Origin: Mycetocola saprophilus
GTDB taxonomy: Bacteria; Actinomycetota; Actinomycetes; Actinomycetales; Microbacteriaceae
Length of the DNA stretch: 64,000 nucleotides
Direction of reading: 5' to 3'
Assembly: GCF_000718085.1 (NCBI RefSeq)
Contig: NZ_JOEC01000002.1
Coordinates: 620,001-684,000, forward strand
The notes under the pieces were generated by a model. The model saw only the letters and a list, made by a program, of their open reading frames with translations. It did no database searches and had not been told where the DNA came from. The position numbers were made by a program, and so were the translations under genes. This document shows positions 41,861 through 49,715 of the stretch, one piece after another (position 1 is the first letter of the stretch; each line of letters opens with the position of its first letter).

Positions 41861-44800
41861 ATGGGATTCTCGAATCCGCCGATCCCCTGGTCGGAGTTTG
41901 AACGCCGGCTGAGCGGGCGGCGCACGACCGAGGCCGAGCCGGAGATTGCGGAGACGGCCGCCGAACCGCGCGCCGAGGACCTCTCCGGAGCAACGGACGG
42001 CCCGGGATACGCCGAGCTGCACACCCATTCCAACTTCAGCTTCCTGGACGGGGCATCCGGCCCCGAGGAACTAGCGAATGAGGCTGCCCGACTCGGACTC
42101 CACGGCCTGGCCCTCACCGACCACAACGGGTTCTACGGGGCGGTACGCCTGGCCGAGGCCGCCGAGAAGCACCCCGATCTGCACACGATGTTTGGGGCCG
42201 AGCTGACCCTGGGCCTGGACGCCCCGCAGAACGGGGTGCCCGATCCGGCCGGTCAGCACCTGCTGCTGCTCGCCCGGGGGATCGAGGGATACCATGCGCT
42301 CGCCGGGGCGATCACCCGCGGACAGCTCGCCCCCGAGGCCGAGAAGGGCGCACCGCGGTTTGATCCCGATGTGCTGGCAGAGAGCCTGCGCGACCGGGTC
42401 ATCGCCCTCACCGGCTGCCGCAAGGGGCCCGTACGCTCGGCCCTGGAAACCGCGGGGCTGGACGCCGCCCGGGCCGAGCTGATCCGGCTGGAGGAACGGT
42501 TTGGACCCGAGAACGTGCTGGTCGAGCTGACCGACCTGGGGGATCCGCGCGACAGCACCCGCAACGACGCCCTGGCTGCCCTCGCCCGGGAGCGCGGCCT
42601 GCCGATCGTGGCGACCACCGGTGCCCACTATGCGGCCCCGAACCGCCGCCGCCTGGCCCGGGCCCTCGCCGCCGTGCGCGCCCGCACCAGCGTGGACGCT
42701 CACGCCGGCTGGCTGCCCGCCGCCGGCGGCGCGTATCTGCGCTCCCCGGCCGAGATGCACGCGCGCTTCGCCCGGTATCCGGGGGCCGCCGCGCACACGG
42801 TGACCGTGTCGGAGGAGATCGGGTTCCGGCTGCGCTCGGCCCGTCCGAAGCTGCCGCGGCAGGAGGTGCCCGAGGGGCACACCCCGATGAGCTGGCTGCG
42901 CGAACTCACCTGGCGCGGGGCCGCCAAGCTCTACCCCAACATGAGCGAGGGCGACCGTGACCGGATCACCCGCGAGCTCGCGGTGATCGAGCAGAAGGAC
43001 TTCCCCGGTTACTTCCTCATCGTGCACGATATCGTGCGGTTTGCACGCTCGCGCGGGATCCTCTGCCAGGGGCGTGGCTCGGCCGCCAACTCGGCCGTGT
43101 GCTACCTGCTGGAGATCACCGCGGTGGACTCGATCGCCTACGGTCTGCCCTTCGAGCGCTTCCTCTCCAGCCTGCGCGCCGAGGAGCCGGACATCGACGT
43201 GGACTTCGACGCCGACCGCCGCGAGGAGGTCATCCAGTACGTATACGAGCGCTACGGACGCTTCAACGCGGCGCAGGTCGCCAACGTCATCACCTACCGG
43301 CCCAAGGCGGCCATCCGGGACATGGCCAAGGCGCTGGGCTATACCCCGGGGCAGCAGGATGCGTGGTCCAAACGGATCGAACGTGGCAGCGCGCTCGCCG
43401 AGGATCCCGAGATCCCCGAGGAGCTGCGCACCCTCAGTACCGAGCTGCTGGGGTTTCCCCGGCACCTGGGGATCCACTCGGGCGGCATGGTGCTGACCGA
43501 TCGCCCGGTGGGGGAGGTGTGCCCGATCGAGCACGGCCGGATGGATGGACGCACGGTCCTGCAGTGGGACAAGGATGACTGTGCCTGGATGGGCCTGGTC
43601 AAATTCGACCTGCTGGGCCTCGGCATGCTTGCGGCGATCCAGCACTGCTTCGACCTGGTAGAGGAGCACATCGGCGAGCACTGGGACCTTCACTCGCTCC
43701 CCAAGGAGGAGGCCGGGGTGTACGACCAGCTGTGCCGGGCCGACGCCGTGGGGGTTTTCCAGGTGGAGTCGCGCGCGCAGCTGGGGATGCTCCCGCGGCT
43801 GCGTCCGCGCACGTTCTATGACCTGGTGATCGAGGTGGCGCTGGTGCGTCCGGGACCCATTCAGGGCGGCGCGGTGCACCCCTATATTCGGCGCCGGATG
43901 GGGCAGGAGCCGGTGACCTACCTGCACCCGAGCCTCGAACCGGTGCTTGAGCGCACCCTGGGGATTCCGCTGTTTCAGGAGCAGCTGATGCAGATGGCGA
44001 TGGCCGTGGGAGGCTGCGACGCCGAGGACGCCGACCTGCTGCGCCGGGCGATGGGTTCCAAGCGCGGACGGGAGAAGATCGCGACCCTGCGTGAAAAGCT
44101 CTATGCGGGCATGGCCGAAAACGGCATCGTGGGGGCCGAGGCTGACAACATCTACGAGCGGATCGAGGCCTTTTCCAACTTCGGCTTTGCCGAGAGCCAC
44201 TCGATCAGCTTCGCCCTGATCGTCTATGCGAGCGCCTGGCTGCGCCTGCACTATCCGGGCGCGTTCCTCGCCGCGCTGCTGCGCGCCCAGCCGATGGGGT
44301 TCTACGCCCCGCACACGCTGGTGGCCGATGCGACCCGGCACGGGGTGCGCACCCTGCGCCCGGACCTGCACCGTTCGGGGGTGGATGCCGGGCTGGAACC
44401 CCTGGATGCGTCCGATTGGCATTCCGCCGCGCACGGTACGGCGGCCTTCGGGGGGCCCGGCGTCCGGTTTGCCGATTCCGGCTCGGCGGCTCCGGGCACG
44501 CGGCCCGCCGGTTCGCGCTCGGCGGGTATGGACGCCTGCCTGCACACGCCGGCCGAAAGCCCCGGCCCCTTCGACCCTGCGGGTCCCATCCTCGATCACG
44601 AACATCGTCGCGACACCGGCTTCGCCGTGCGCCTGGGCCTGGCCGGGATCACCGGGATCGGAGCCGAGGCGGCCGCGCGGATCGTCGCCGAGCGCGAGCG
44701 CGGCGGCGAGTATCGGAGCATGGAGGACCTCGGCCGTCGCACCGGACTCTCGGCAACCCAGCTGGAGGCGCTGGCCACCTCGGGCGCCTGCGACGGGCTG

Positions 44801-45325
44801 GGTACCTCGCGTCGGCAGGCCCTCTGGCAGGCGGGTCCGGCCTCGCGGGAGAACCCGAATCAGCTGGCCGGATCCGCGGTGACCGTCCAGCCGCCGCTGT
44901 TTGCGCTGCTGGATGCCCAGGAAACCCTCGCCGCCGACCTCTGGGCCACCGGGATCTCGACCGACGATCATCCGATGCGCGGCCTGCGTACGGTCCTCGG
45001 CGCCCGCGGAATTCTTGGGTCGGCCGCGCTGCGTGACACCGAATCTGGCCGTCGGGTGCGGGTGGCCGGGGTCGTGGTGCACCGTCAGCGTCCGGCCACC
45101 GCGTCGGGGATCACGTTTGTGAACCTCGAGGATGAGGACGGGATGATCAACGTGATCTGTAGCGTCGGCCTCTGGCAGCGCCACCGCCGGGTACTGCGCG
45201 AATCCCCGGCCCTGGTGATTCGCGGCATCCTGGAGCGTAGCCCCGAGGGCATTATTAACCTGGTCGCCGACGGTGCCGAACCCCTGGATCTTGCGGTTCG
45301 CACCCGGTCCCGAGATTTTCAATAG
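41861..45325 (+). CDS. dnaE2: Error-prone DNA polymerase III alpha homologue DnaE2
   Basis: The 1154-residue C-family polymerase catalyses SOS-induced translesion synthesis with ImuA' and ImuB. An N-terminal PHP domain (about 50-280; AELHTHSNFSFLDGAS, LALTDHNGFYG) precedes the polymerase core. That core has GRGSAANSAVCYLLEIT, the two catalytic aspartates in EEPDIDVDFD (about 443-451) and the third in QWDKDDCAW (about 570). An OB-fold follows (about 1060-1145); the C-terminal clamp-binding tail of DnaE1 is missing, as in DnaE2. A Gly/Ala/Ser/Pro-rich insert of about 65 residues (around 850-915) is not typical. GAGGAG precedes the ATG. No LexA box lies in the 90-bp gap after imuB, so it probably depends on the imuA' promoter. 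Confidence 0.96.
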   Translation: MGFSNPPIPWSEFERRLSGRRTTEAEPEIAETAAEPRAEDLSGATDGPGYAELHTHSNFSFLDGASGPEELANEAARLGLHGLALTDHNGFYGAVRLAEAAEKHPDLHTMFGAELTLGLDAPQNGVPDPAGQHLLLLARGIEGYHALAGAITRGQLAPEAEKGAPRFDPDVLAESLRDRVIALTGCRKGPVRSALETAGLDAARAELIRLEERFGPENVLVELTDLGDPRDSTRNDALAALARERGLPIVATTGAHYAAPNRRRLARALAAVRARTSVDAHAGWLPAAGGAYLRSPAEMHARFARYPGAAAHTVTVSEEIGFRLRSARPKLPRQEVPEGHTPMSWLRELTWRGAAKLYPNMSEGDRDRITRELAVIEQKDFPGYFLIVHDIVRFARSRGILCQGRGSAANSAVCYLLEITAVDSIAYGLPFERFLSSLRAEEPDIDVDFDADRREEVIQYVYERYGRFNAAQVANVITYRPKAAIRDMAKALGYTPGQQDAWSKRIERGSALAEDPEIPEELRTLSTELLGFPRHLGIHSGGMVLTDRPVGEVCPIEHGRMDGRTVLQWDKDDCAWMGLVKFDLLGLGMLAAIQHCFDLVEEHIGEHWDLHSLPKEEAGVYDQLCRADAVGVFQVESRAQLGMLPRLRPRTFYDLVIEVALVRPGPIQGGAVHPYIRRRMGQEPVTYLHPSLEPVLERTLGIPLFQEQLMQMAMAVGGCDAEDADLLRRAMGSKRGREKIATLREKLYAGMAENGIVGAEADNIYERIEAFSNFGFAESHSISFALIVYASAWLRLHYPGAFLAALLRAQPMGFYAPHTLVADATRHGVRTLRPDLHRSGVDAGLEPLDASDWHSAAHGTAAFGGPGVRFADSGSAAPGTRPAGSRSAGMDACLHTPAESPGPFDPAGPILDHEHRRDTGFAVRLGLAGITGIGAEAAARIVAERERGGEYRSMEDLGRRTGLSATQLEALATSGACDGLGTSRRQALWQAGPASRENPNQLAGSAVTVQPPLFALLDAQETLAADLWATGISTDDHPMRGLRTVLGARGILGSAALRDTESGRRVRVAGVVVHRQRPATASGITFVNLEDEDGMINVICSVGLWQRHRRVLRESPALVIRGILERSPEGIINLVADGAEPLDLAVRTRSRDFQ

Positions 45326-45380
45326 CAGAAGGTTTTCGCTCGAATCGAGTTTCGGGGCACTCCCTCGGTAGACTGTCAGC

Positions 45381-45539
45381 ATGATTTTTGTAATTGCACT
45401 GGTCCTGTTCCTGGGTGGAATCTACCTGTTTGGTCTGGCCTTCCAGCTGGAAGAGCTGCACGCGGTTGTGTTCTTCGCCGGAATCCTGGCGATTTCGCTG
45501 AGCCTCGCTATCCCCTTCCACATGCTGCGGAGGCGCTAG
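45381..45539 (+). CDS. Small two-helix membrane protein (52 residues)
   Basis: A short ATG frame encoding about 52 residues: a first hydrophobic helix (FVIALVLFLGGIYLFGLAF), a turn with QLEELHA, a second helix (VVFFAGILAISLSLAI) and a basic end MLRRR. The positive-inside pattern and clean hairpin support a real membrane protein. No ribosome binding site is obvious. It lies between dnaE2 and another small membrane protein gene, 10 bp upstream of that gene's start. Family unknown. Confidence 0.6.
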   Translation: MIFVIALVLFLGGIYLFGLAFQLEELHAVVFFAGILAISLSLAIPFHMLRRR

Positions 45540-45549
45540 CGGGAGAACG

Positions 45550-45789
45550 GTGACCGTTCTCAAGGAGGGGCGTTCCGAGGTAATTGCCGGGGACGCCACG
45601 GCGCTATCACGCGTGTTCTCGGTGGTGGGCATCCTCGGTTTGATGACCGGGATCCTGCTGATCGGCGTTGCCGCCTACCGGCTCGACGCCGCCGGCGCGG
45701 GGATCGGCCTGGGCGTGATCGCCCTCGCCATCATCGTGCACGCGATCGGTGTGCTCCTGCGACTGCGCCGGGGTTTTGCCTGGCGGTAG
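45550..45789 (+). CDS. Small two-helix membrane protein (79 residues)
   Basis: A GTG-initiated frame preceded by GGGAGA and encoding 79 residues, with two hydrophobic helices (VFSVVGILGLMTGILLIGVA and GIGLGVIALAIIVHAIGVLL) joined by a short loop, and a basic C-terminus RLRRGFAWR. It directly follows a smaller membrane protein gene, and the two probably form a bicistron. No family was recognised. Confidence 0.65.
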   Translation: MTVLKEGRSEVIAGDATALSRVFSVVGILGLMTGILLIGVAAYRLDAAGAGIGLGVIALAIIVHAIGVLLRLRRGFAWR

Positions 45790-45921
45790 TCGCGCACCGC
45801 GCACCAACACTGAATGACGATTCCCCTACGGGCGAATCGTCATTTTTGTCTTTCCATTGGATTTTCAGGCCCAATCGAGCAGAATGAAAACGTAGGTTAT
45901 TCACTAGCTCGAGGAGGAATT

Positions 45922-46116
45922 ATGGGATTCATCGAAGACGCCAAGGAAACCATCGAAGCCGGAGCCGAAAAGGTTTCGCGCGCCGCGCACGACCTGGTGG
46001 ACCAGGCCAAGGACAAGGTTGACGAGGTCAAGGCAGACGCCGAGGTCAAGAAGGCCGAAGCCGAAGCCGAATCGGTCCGCGCCCGTAACGAGGCCAAGGA
46101 CAAGCTGCGCGACTAA
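45922..46116 (+). CDS. Small charged helical protein (CsbD/LEA-like)
   Basis: A 64-residue protein made almost wholly of one amphipathic, Lys/Glu/Ala-rich helix with no Cys, Pro or Trp. It opens with MGFIEDAKETIEAGAEKV, and heptad-like spacing suggests coiled-coil or disordered behaviour. Such composition is shared by CsbD-type and LEA-like stress proteins, but no diagnostic motif is seen. A near-ideal GAGGAGGAAT precedes the ATG and a perfect terminator follows, implying strong monocistronic expression. Confidence 0.8.
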   Translation: MGFIEDAKETIEAGAEKVSRAAHDLVDQAKDKVDEVKADAEVKKAEAEAESVRARNEAKDKLRD

Positions 46117-46129
46117 TCGCCAACTTAAA

Positions 46130-46167
46130 CGGAGAGGCGGGGACACCACGGTGTCCCCGCCTCTCCG
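46130..46167. terminator. Strong intrinsic terminator
   Basis: A perfect 18-bp GC-rich stem (46130-46147 and 46150-46167) has a 2-base loop, 13 bp after the small helical protein gene. It may also serve the convergent DUF3054 gene. Confidence 0.85.
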
Positions 46168-46245
46168 CGTTAACGAGGGTCAGCGGACTCTCGCGGCACG
46201 CACCGCTGTGATTACCCGGCGGGGCATCGGGTGTATGAACGGAGG

Positions 46246-46644
46246 CTAGCGGCGGGCGGTGCGACGTCCACGACGCGACATCAGCAGCAGCGCCAGTGCG
46301 CGCCAGCCGATCAGGAAGACCGCGAGGACGCCGGCGGTCACCAGCACAAACGAGATCGGGGCTTCCCCTCCGGCGAGAACGCGCAGCGGGAGGCCCAGCA
46401 CCACGGTCGCGAGCCAGATCAGCGGACCGGTCCAGCGCAGGGCCACCGGGTTGCGCCAGGCGAGGGTGACGATCCAGCCGATCGCCGCGCCCACCAGGAA
46501 GGGCCAGGCGGTGCCGAGGATCCCCAGCAGGTCGTTGCCCTCGGCGTGACTGCGCCGACCCAGCATCACGAAGACGATGATCAGCAGGGCGTCCAGCGCC
46601 GCGGCGGAGACGATCGATCGGGTGGGGGAGGATCCAAAACGCAT
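46246..46644 (-). CDS. DUF3054 membrane protein
   Basis: A 132-residue protein with four membrane helices and the DUF3054 pattern: ALDALLIIVFVMLGRRSH, then AWPFLVGAAIGWIVTLAW, a loop with LRVLAGGEAPISFVLV, and the closing LIGWRALALLL. The function of the family is unknown. It is downstream of another small membrane protein gene on the same strand. Confidence 0.87.
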   Translation of the reverse strand: MRFGSSPTRSIVSAAALDALLIIVFVMLGRRSHAEGNDLLGILGTAWPFLVGAAIGWIVTLAWRNPVALRWTGPLIWLATVVLGLPLRVLAGGEAPISFVLVTAGVLAVFLIGWRALALLLMSRRGRRTARR

Positions 46645-46683
46645 GCTCCCAGTCTAGGGGCGGGCGTTCGGGCGCGCGGGCGG

Positions 46684-46905
46684 TTAGCTGCGGCGCAGCG
46701 CGAAGAACATCACCACAAAACCGGCCAGGCCCACGATCATCACACCCAGTTCGGTGCCGGTTGCCGGGCATGCGGCGGCGATGATGTCGTCCCCGCAGGT
46801 GCGCCAGGGCTGGAGCAGTCCCAGCACCAGTCCCACCACGCCGAGGGCCATGAGGCCCATGCCGATGAGGCCGAGGGGATTTGCACGTCGTCTGGAGGCA
46901 GCCAT
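46684..46905 (-). CDS. Small two-helix membrane protein (73 residues)
   Basis: A 73-residue protein with a basic N-terminus (MAASRRRANP), a first helix rich in Gly, Leu and Met, and an extracytoplasmic loop with two cysteines (WRTCGDDIIAAACPATG) that may be disulfide-linked. A second helix and a basic end FFALRRS follow. The open frame runs further upstream but the ATG at 46905 fits the topology. No family was recognised. It precedes the DUF3054 gene by 39 bp on the same strand. Confidence 0.68.
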   Translation of the reverse strand: MAASRRRANPLGLIGMGLMALGVVGLVLGLLQPWRTCGDDIIAAACPATGTELGVMIVGLAGFVVMFFALRRS

Positions 46906-47092
46906 GCCTCCATCGTACGGGGTGCCCACGCCGCCGAGCTGTCCACCATGTCCGTCAGGCGGCGGGAGGATCCCCGCAATCTCGCACTGATAACCACTGT
47001 GATCTGGATATTTGCTTGGTGGCGCGCGAAGGTAGCGCCTATCGTGGCGCAGGCCCGCCAACGTCGGTGGGCCCACTCGAGAGGAGCCCTCC

Positions 47093-48346
47093 ATGACCTC
47101 ATCGCTCGCAGAGCCCACACCGGATCGGCACCGGGTACGCGGCCCCCTCCTCCGACTCCTGTTTTCCATCCTGGGCGCCAACCTCGGGGTGTTTTTTCTC
47201 TGGGGAGCGATCCCGGGCATCCTGCTACCGCTCCAGATTCAGGCATTCGGGGAGGATCAAAAGGCACAAAATCTGGCGCTGGTGCTGGCTGTCGGTGCCG
47301 TTGTTGCGCTGATCGCGCAGCCGCTGGCAGGCATGGTCTCGGACCGCACCCGGACTCGGTTTGGCCGACGAAGTCCGTGGATGATCATCGGCGCGCTGGT
47401 GGGCGGAATGGGACTGATCGGCATCGCCAGCGCCTCCACGCTGGTCCAGATCATCATCTCCTGGTGCGTGGTCCAGCTGGCCTATAACTTCTCCCAGGGG
47501 CCACTCAGCGCGGTCATGCCCGACCGCGTCCCGGGGCCCGTGCGCGGCTTGTTCTCGGCGTTCACCGGACTCGGAGTGATGGCGGGAATGGCCGGCGGAC
47601 AGGTGATCGCCAGCGGATTTGCCGACAGCGTTCCCGCCGGATACCTGTTTTTTGCCGGGGTCGCCCTGGTGGTGCTGGTGGCGTTTGTCCTGCTCAACCC
47701 CGATCGGGACAACCGTGGCGAGCCGCGCGAACCCTTCGACGCAAAAACCTTCTTCCACACCTTCTGGGTCAACCCGGTCAAACACCCCGATTTCTTCTGG
47801 GGATTTAGCGGACGCATGCTCCTCAATGTGGGGACCAACCTGGTGGTCGGGTATCAGCTGTACATCCTGCAGGACTACATCGGGCTCGGTGGGGAGGCCA
47901 TCCGTCTGGTGCCCGTGCTGGCGGTGATCAGCCTGGTTGCGACCACGCTCGCGGTGCTGATCTCCGGCCCGCTGTCGGATCGCCTGGGACGTCGCCGTGT
48001 CTTCGTGGTGATCGCGGGGATCGGGATGGCGGTGGGATTCTCGGTGCCCTGGATCGCCCCCTCGGTCACCGGGGTGCTGATCTATGCGGCCCTCGGCGGA
48101 TTCTTCAGCGGGGTGTTTCAGGCCGTGGACACCGCGCTCATGAGCGAGGTGCTGCCATCGACCACGACCTTCGCCAAGGACCTCGGGGTGCTGAACATCG
48201 CGGCCACCCTGCCGCAGACCTTCGGACCCGCGCTGGCCGGCTTTATCGTGGTGTTTTTCGGGGGCTACGTGATGCTCTTCCCCATCGCGATCGTGCTGGT
48301 GGTGCTGGGCGCGATAGCGGTGATCCCGATCCGGTCGGTGAGATAG
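47093..48346 (+). CDS. MFS transporter (GPH/sugar-cation symporter-like pattern)
   Basis: This 417-residue, 12-helix major facilitator has the conserved loop between helices 2 and 3 as GMVSDRTRTRFGRRSPWMIIG, a form typical of the glycoside-pentoside-hexuronide and sucrose transporter branch, and a second copy SDRLGRRRVF after helix 8. That suggests uptake of a sugar or related compound, but no catabolic gene adjoins it. AGAGGAG lies just before the ATG. A convergent Lrp-type regulator follows; a diverging regulator is absent. Confidence 0.88.
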   Translation: MTSSLAEPTPDRHRVRGPLLRLLFSILGANLGVFFLWGAIPGILLPLQIQAFGEDQKAQNLALVLAVGAVVALIAQPLAGMVSDRTRTRFGRRSPWMIIGALVGGMGLIGIASASTLVQIIISWCVVQLAYNFSQGPLSAVMPDRVPGPVRGLFSAFTGLGVMAGMAGGQVIASGFADSVPAGYLFFAGVALVVLVAFVLLNPDRDNRGEPREPFDAKTFFHTFWVNPVKHPDFFWGFSGRMLLNVGTNLVVGYQLYILQDYIGLGGEAIRLVPVLAVISLVATTLAVLISGPLSDRLGRRRVFVVIAGIGMAVGFSVPWIAPSVTGVLIYAALGGFFSGVFQAVDTALMSEVLPSTTTFAKDLGVLNIAATLPQTFGPALAGFIVVFFGGYVMLFPIAIVLVVLGAIAVIPIRSVR

Positions 48347-48438
48347 GGGCGCGGGTCAGGGCGGGGATGAGGCGCTCCGGATGGAAGCCCGTGAGCGACG
48401 CCGTCGCAGGGTTGGGAGGCGCTGCGGCCGGGCGCTTC

Positions 48439-48912
48439 TTAGTCGAGGTCCGCGATCGGGATGACCTCGGGGCTGCGGATGTGCTCGTAGACCACCGAGG
48501 TGCGCACGTCGGCAACCTCGGGTTTCTCGGTCAGCCTGTCGATCACAAACGCGTAGAGGTGGTTGTTATCGGGCACGGCCACGTGCAGCAGGAAATCCTC
48601 GGTACCGCTGGTGACAAAGACCCCGATGACCTCGGGCAGGGTGGCCGCCCACTCGCGAAAGTCCTCGATGTTGGCCCGGGTGGGCGGGCGAACGCGCACG
48701 GCGACCATCGCCTGGACGGGGCGTCCGATCTGGGTGAGGTCGAGGTCGAGTCGGGCCCCGCGAATGATTCCACGCTCGCGCAGCGCGCGGGTGCGATCCA
48801 GCGCGGTGGTGGGGGCGACGCCCACGGCGGCCGCGATGTCACGATTTGTGCGTCGTGCATCACGCTGCAATTCCCGCAGGATCGCCGTATCTAATTCGTC
48901 CAAACGGGCCAT
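48439..48912 (-). CDS. Lrp/AsnC-family transcriptional regulator
   Basis: A protein of about 157 residues with an N-terminal winged helix (LDELDTAILRELQRDARRTNRDIAAAVGVAPTTALDRTRALRERGII) and a C-terminal RAM/AsnC ligand-binding domain (about 65-150; VIGVFVTSGTEDFLLHVAV is the effector-binding turn). Family members respond to amino acids as octamers. The ATG at 48912 is chosen; a GTG two codons earlier is possible. The gap upstream carries two DnaA-box-like sequences and the candidate operator of the divergent TetR gene. Its targets are unknown. Confidence 0.92.
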   Translation of the reverse strand: MARLDELDTAILRELQRDARRTNRDIAAAVGVAPTTALDRTRALRERGIIRGARLDLDLTQIGRPVQAMVAVRVRPPTRANIEDFREWAATLPEVIGVFVTSGTEDFLLHVAVPDNNHLYAFVIDRLTEKPEVADVRTSVVYEHIRSPEVIPIADLD

Positions 48913-48921
48913 ATTCACATC

Positions 48922-48950
48922 TTATCCGCAGAAAATACGAGTTATCCACA
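48922..48950. other. Pair of DnaA-box-like nonamers
   Basis: TTATCCGCA (48922-48930, one mismatch) and TTATCCACA (48942-48950, perfect consensus) lie 20 bp apart in the same orientation in the AT-rich gap between the lrp and tetR genes. No other origin features are present, so a DnaA-regulated promoter or chance are the alternatives. Confidence 0.3.
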
Positions 48951-49090
48951 GAACTATGCACATGTTTATAAACTGTGCGAGCTTCACCGAATTAAATACG
49001 GGTAATTATCTAGAAACTCGAACCGTGAACGCATTCATTGGTTTTCACTCGGATGCGATTCACCCGGGCGAGCCTGCGTGGGTTGAAAAT

Positions 49091-49108
49091 GTACATACTA
49101 GTAGTTAC
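49091..49108. promoter_or_regulatory. Candidate TetR operator upstream of tetR-gap
   Basis: The 18-bp stretch GTACATACTAGTAGTTAC is a palindrome with only two mismatched pairs, centred on TACTAGTA. It lies between TTGAAA (49083-49088) and TACAGT (49106-49111), which are spaced by 17 bp as -35 and -10 elements. It is well placed for autorepression. Confidence 0.55.
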
Positions 49109-49117
49109 AGTTAATGC

Positions 49118-49693
49118 ATGACGACCCGCGAGAAGCTCACGACCGCCATGGCCGACCTGCTCTGGGAGCGCGGCTACGCGGCCACGAGCCCGCGAGACGT
49201 TCTGGATCGTGCGGGCGTGGGTCAGGGCAGCATGTACCATCACTTCAGTGGCAAGCATGAGCTCGCCGTGGAAACGCTGCGCGAGACCGTCACTCAGGTC
49301 ACCGAGCGGTCGATTCTGCTCACCGGCGAGGGCACCCCGATGGAGCGTATCCGCGCCTATCTGACGCTGCCGCGTCCGGGCGTGCGCGGGTGTCGCATCG
49401 GACGGATGACCCAGGACCCGCAGGTGGTCGAAGACGCCGAGATGATCGGCCTGGTGGCCGGAGGTTTTGACCTCATTATCGAGCGCTGGGCCACGGCCCT
49501 GACCGAGGCAACGCGGGCCGGGGAGCTACCCGCCAGCGTGGAGCCGGTCGAGCTGGCCCACACCCTGGTGGCCGTCATTCAGGGCGGCTACGTGCTGGCC
49601 CGCGCGCACGGCGATCAGGCACCAATGGATGCCGCGATCCGTGGAGCCCTGGCGCTGCTGGATGCCGCCGGTGCCCCGCGCCCCGAGATTTAA
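49118..49693 (+). CDS. TetR-family transcriptional regulator (YxaF/LmrA-like)
   Basis: A 191-residue TetR protein: the helix-turn-helix is at about 5-50 (MADLLWERGYAATSPRDVLDRAGVGQGSMYHHFSGKHEL), followed by an all-helical ligand-binding domain. CRIGRMTQDPQV and FDLIIERWATALTEA match the C-terminal domain of the YxaF/LmrA group, whose members sense small hydrophobic or electrophilic ligands. It starts 10 bp after a candidate promoter with an internal palindrome. A GAPDH gene follows 22 bp after its stop, an unusual pairing that suggests control of that enzyme. Confidence 0.9.
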   Translation: MTTREKLTTAMADLLWERGYAATSPRDVLDRAGVGQGSMYHHFSGKHELAVETLRETVTQVTERSILLTGEGTPMERIRAYLTLPRPGVRGCRIGRMTQDPQVVEDAEMIGLVAGGFDLIIERWATALTEATRAGELPASVEPVELAHTLVAVIQGGYVLARAHGDQAPMDAAIRGALALLDAAGAPRPEI

Positions 49694-49715
49694 CCGCACA
49701 ACAGAAGGAGTACCC

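Noticed and set aside
42071..45382. Minus-strand frame of about 1100 codons opposite dnaE2
   Set aside because: Shadow of dnaE2; Gly/His/Gln/Arg-rich and without recognisable domains.
48922..49117. Replication origin at the DnaA-box-like pair
   Set aside because: Only two boxes, and no dnaA, dnaN, gyr or rpmH genes nearby.
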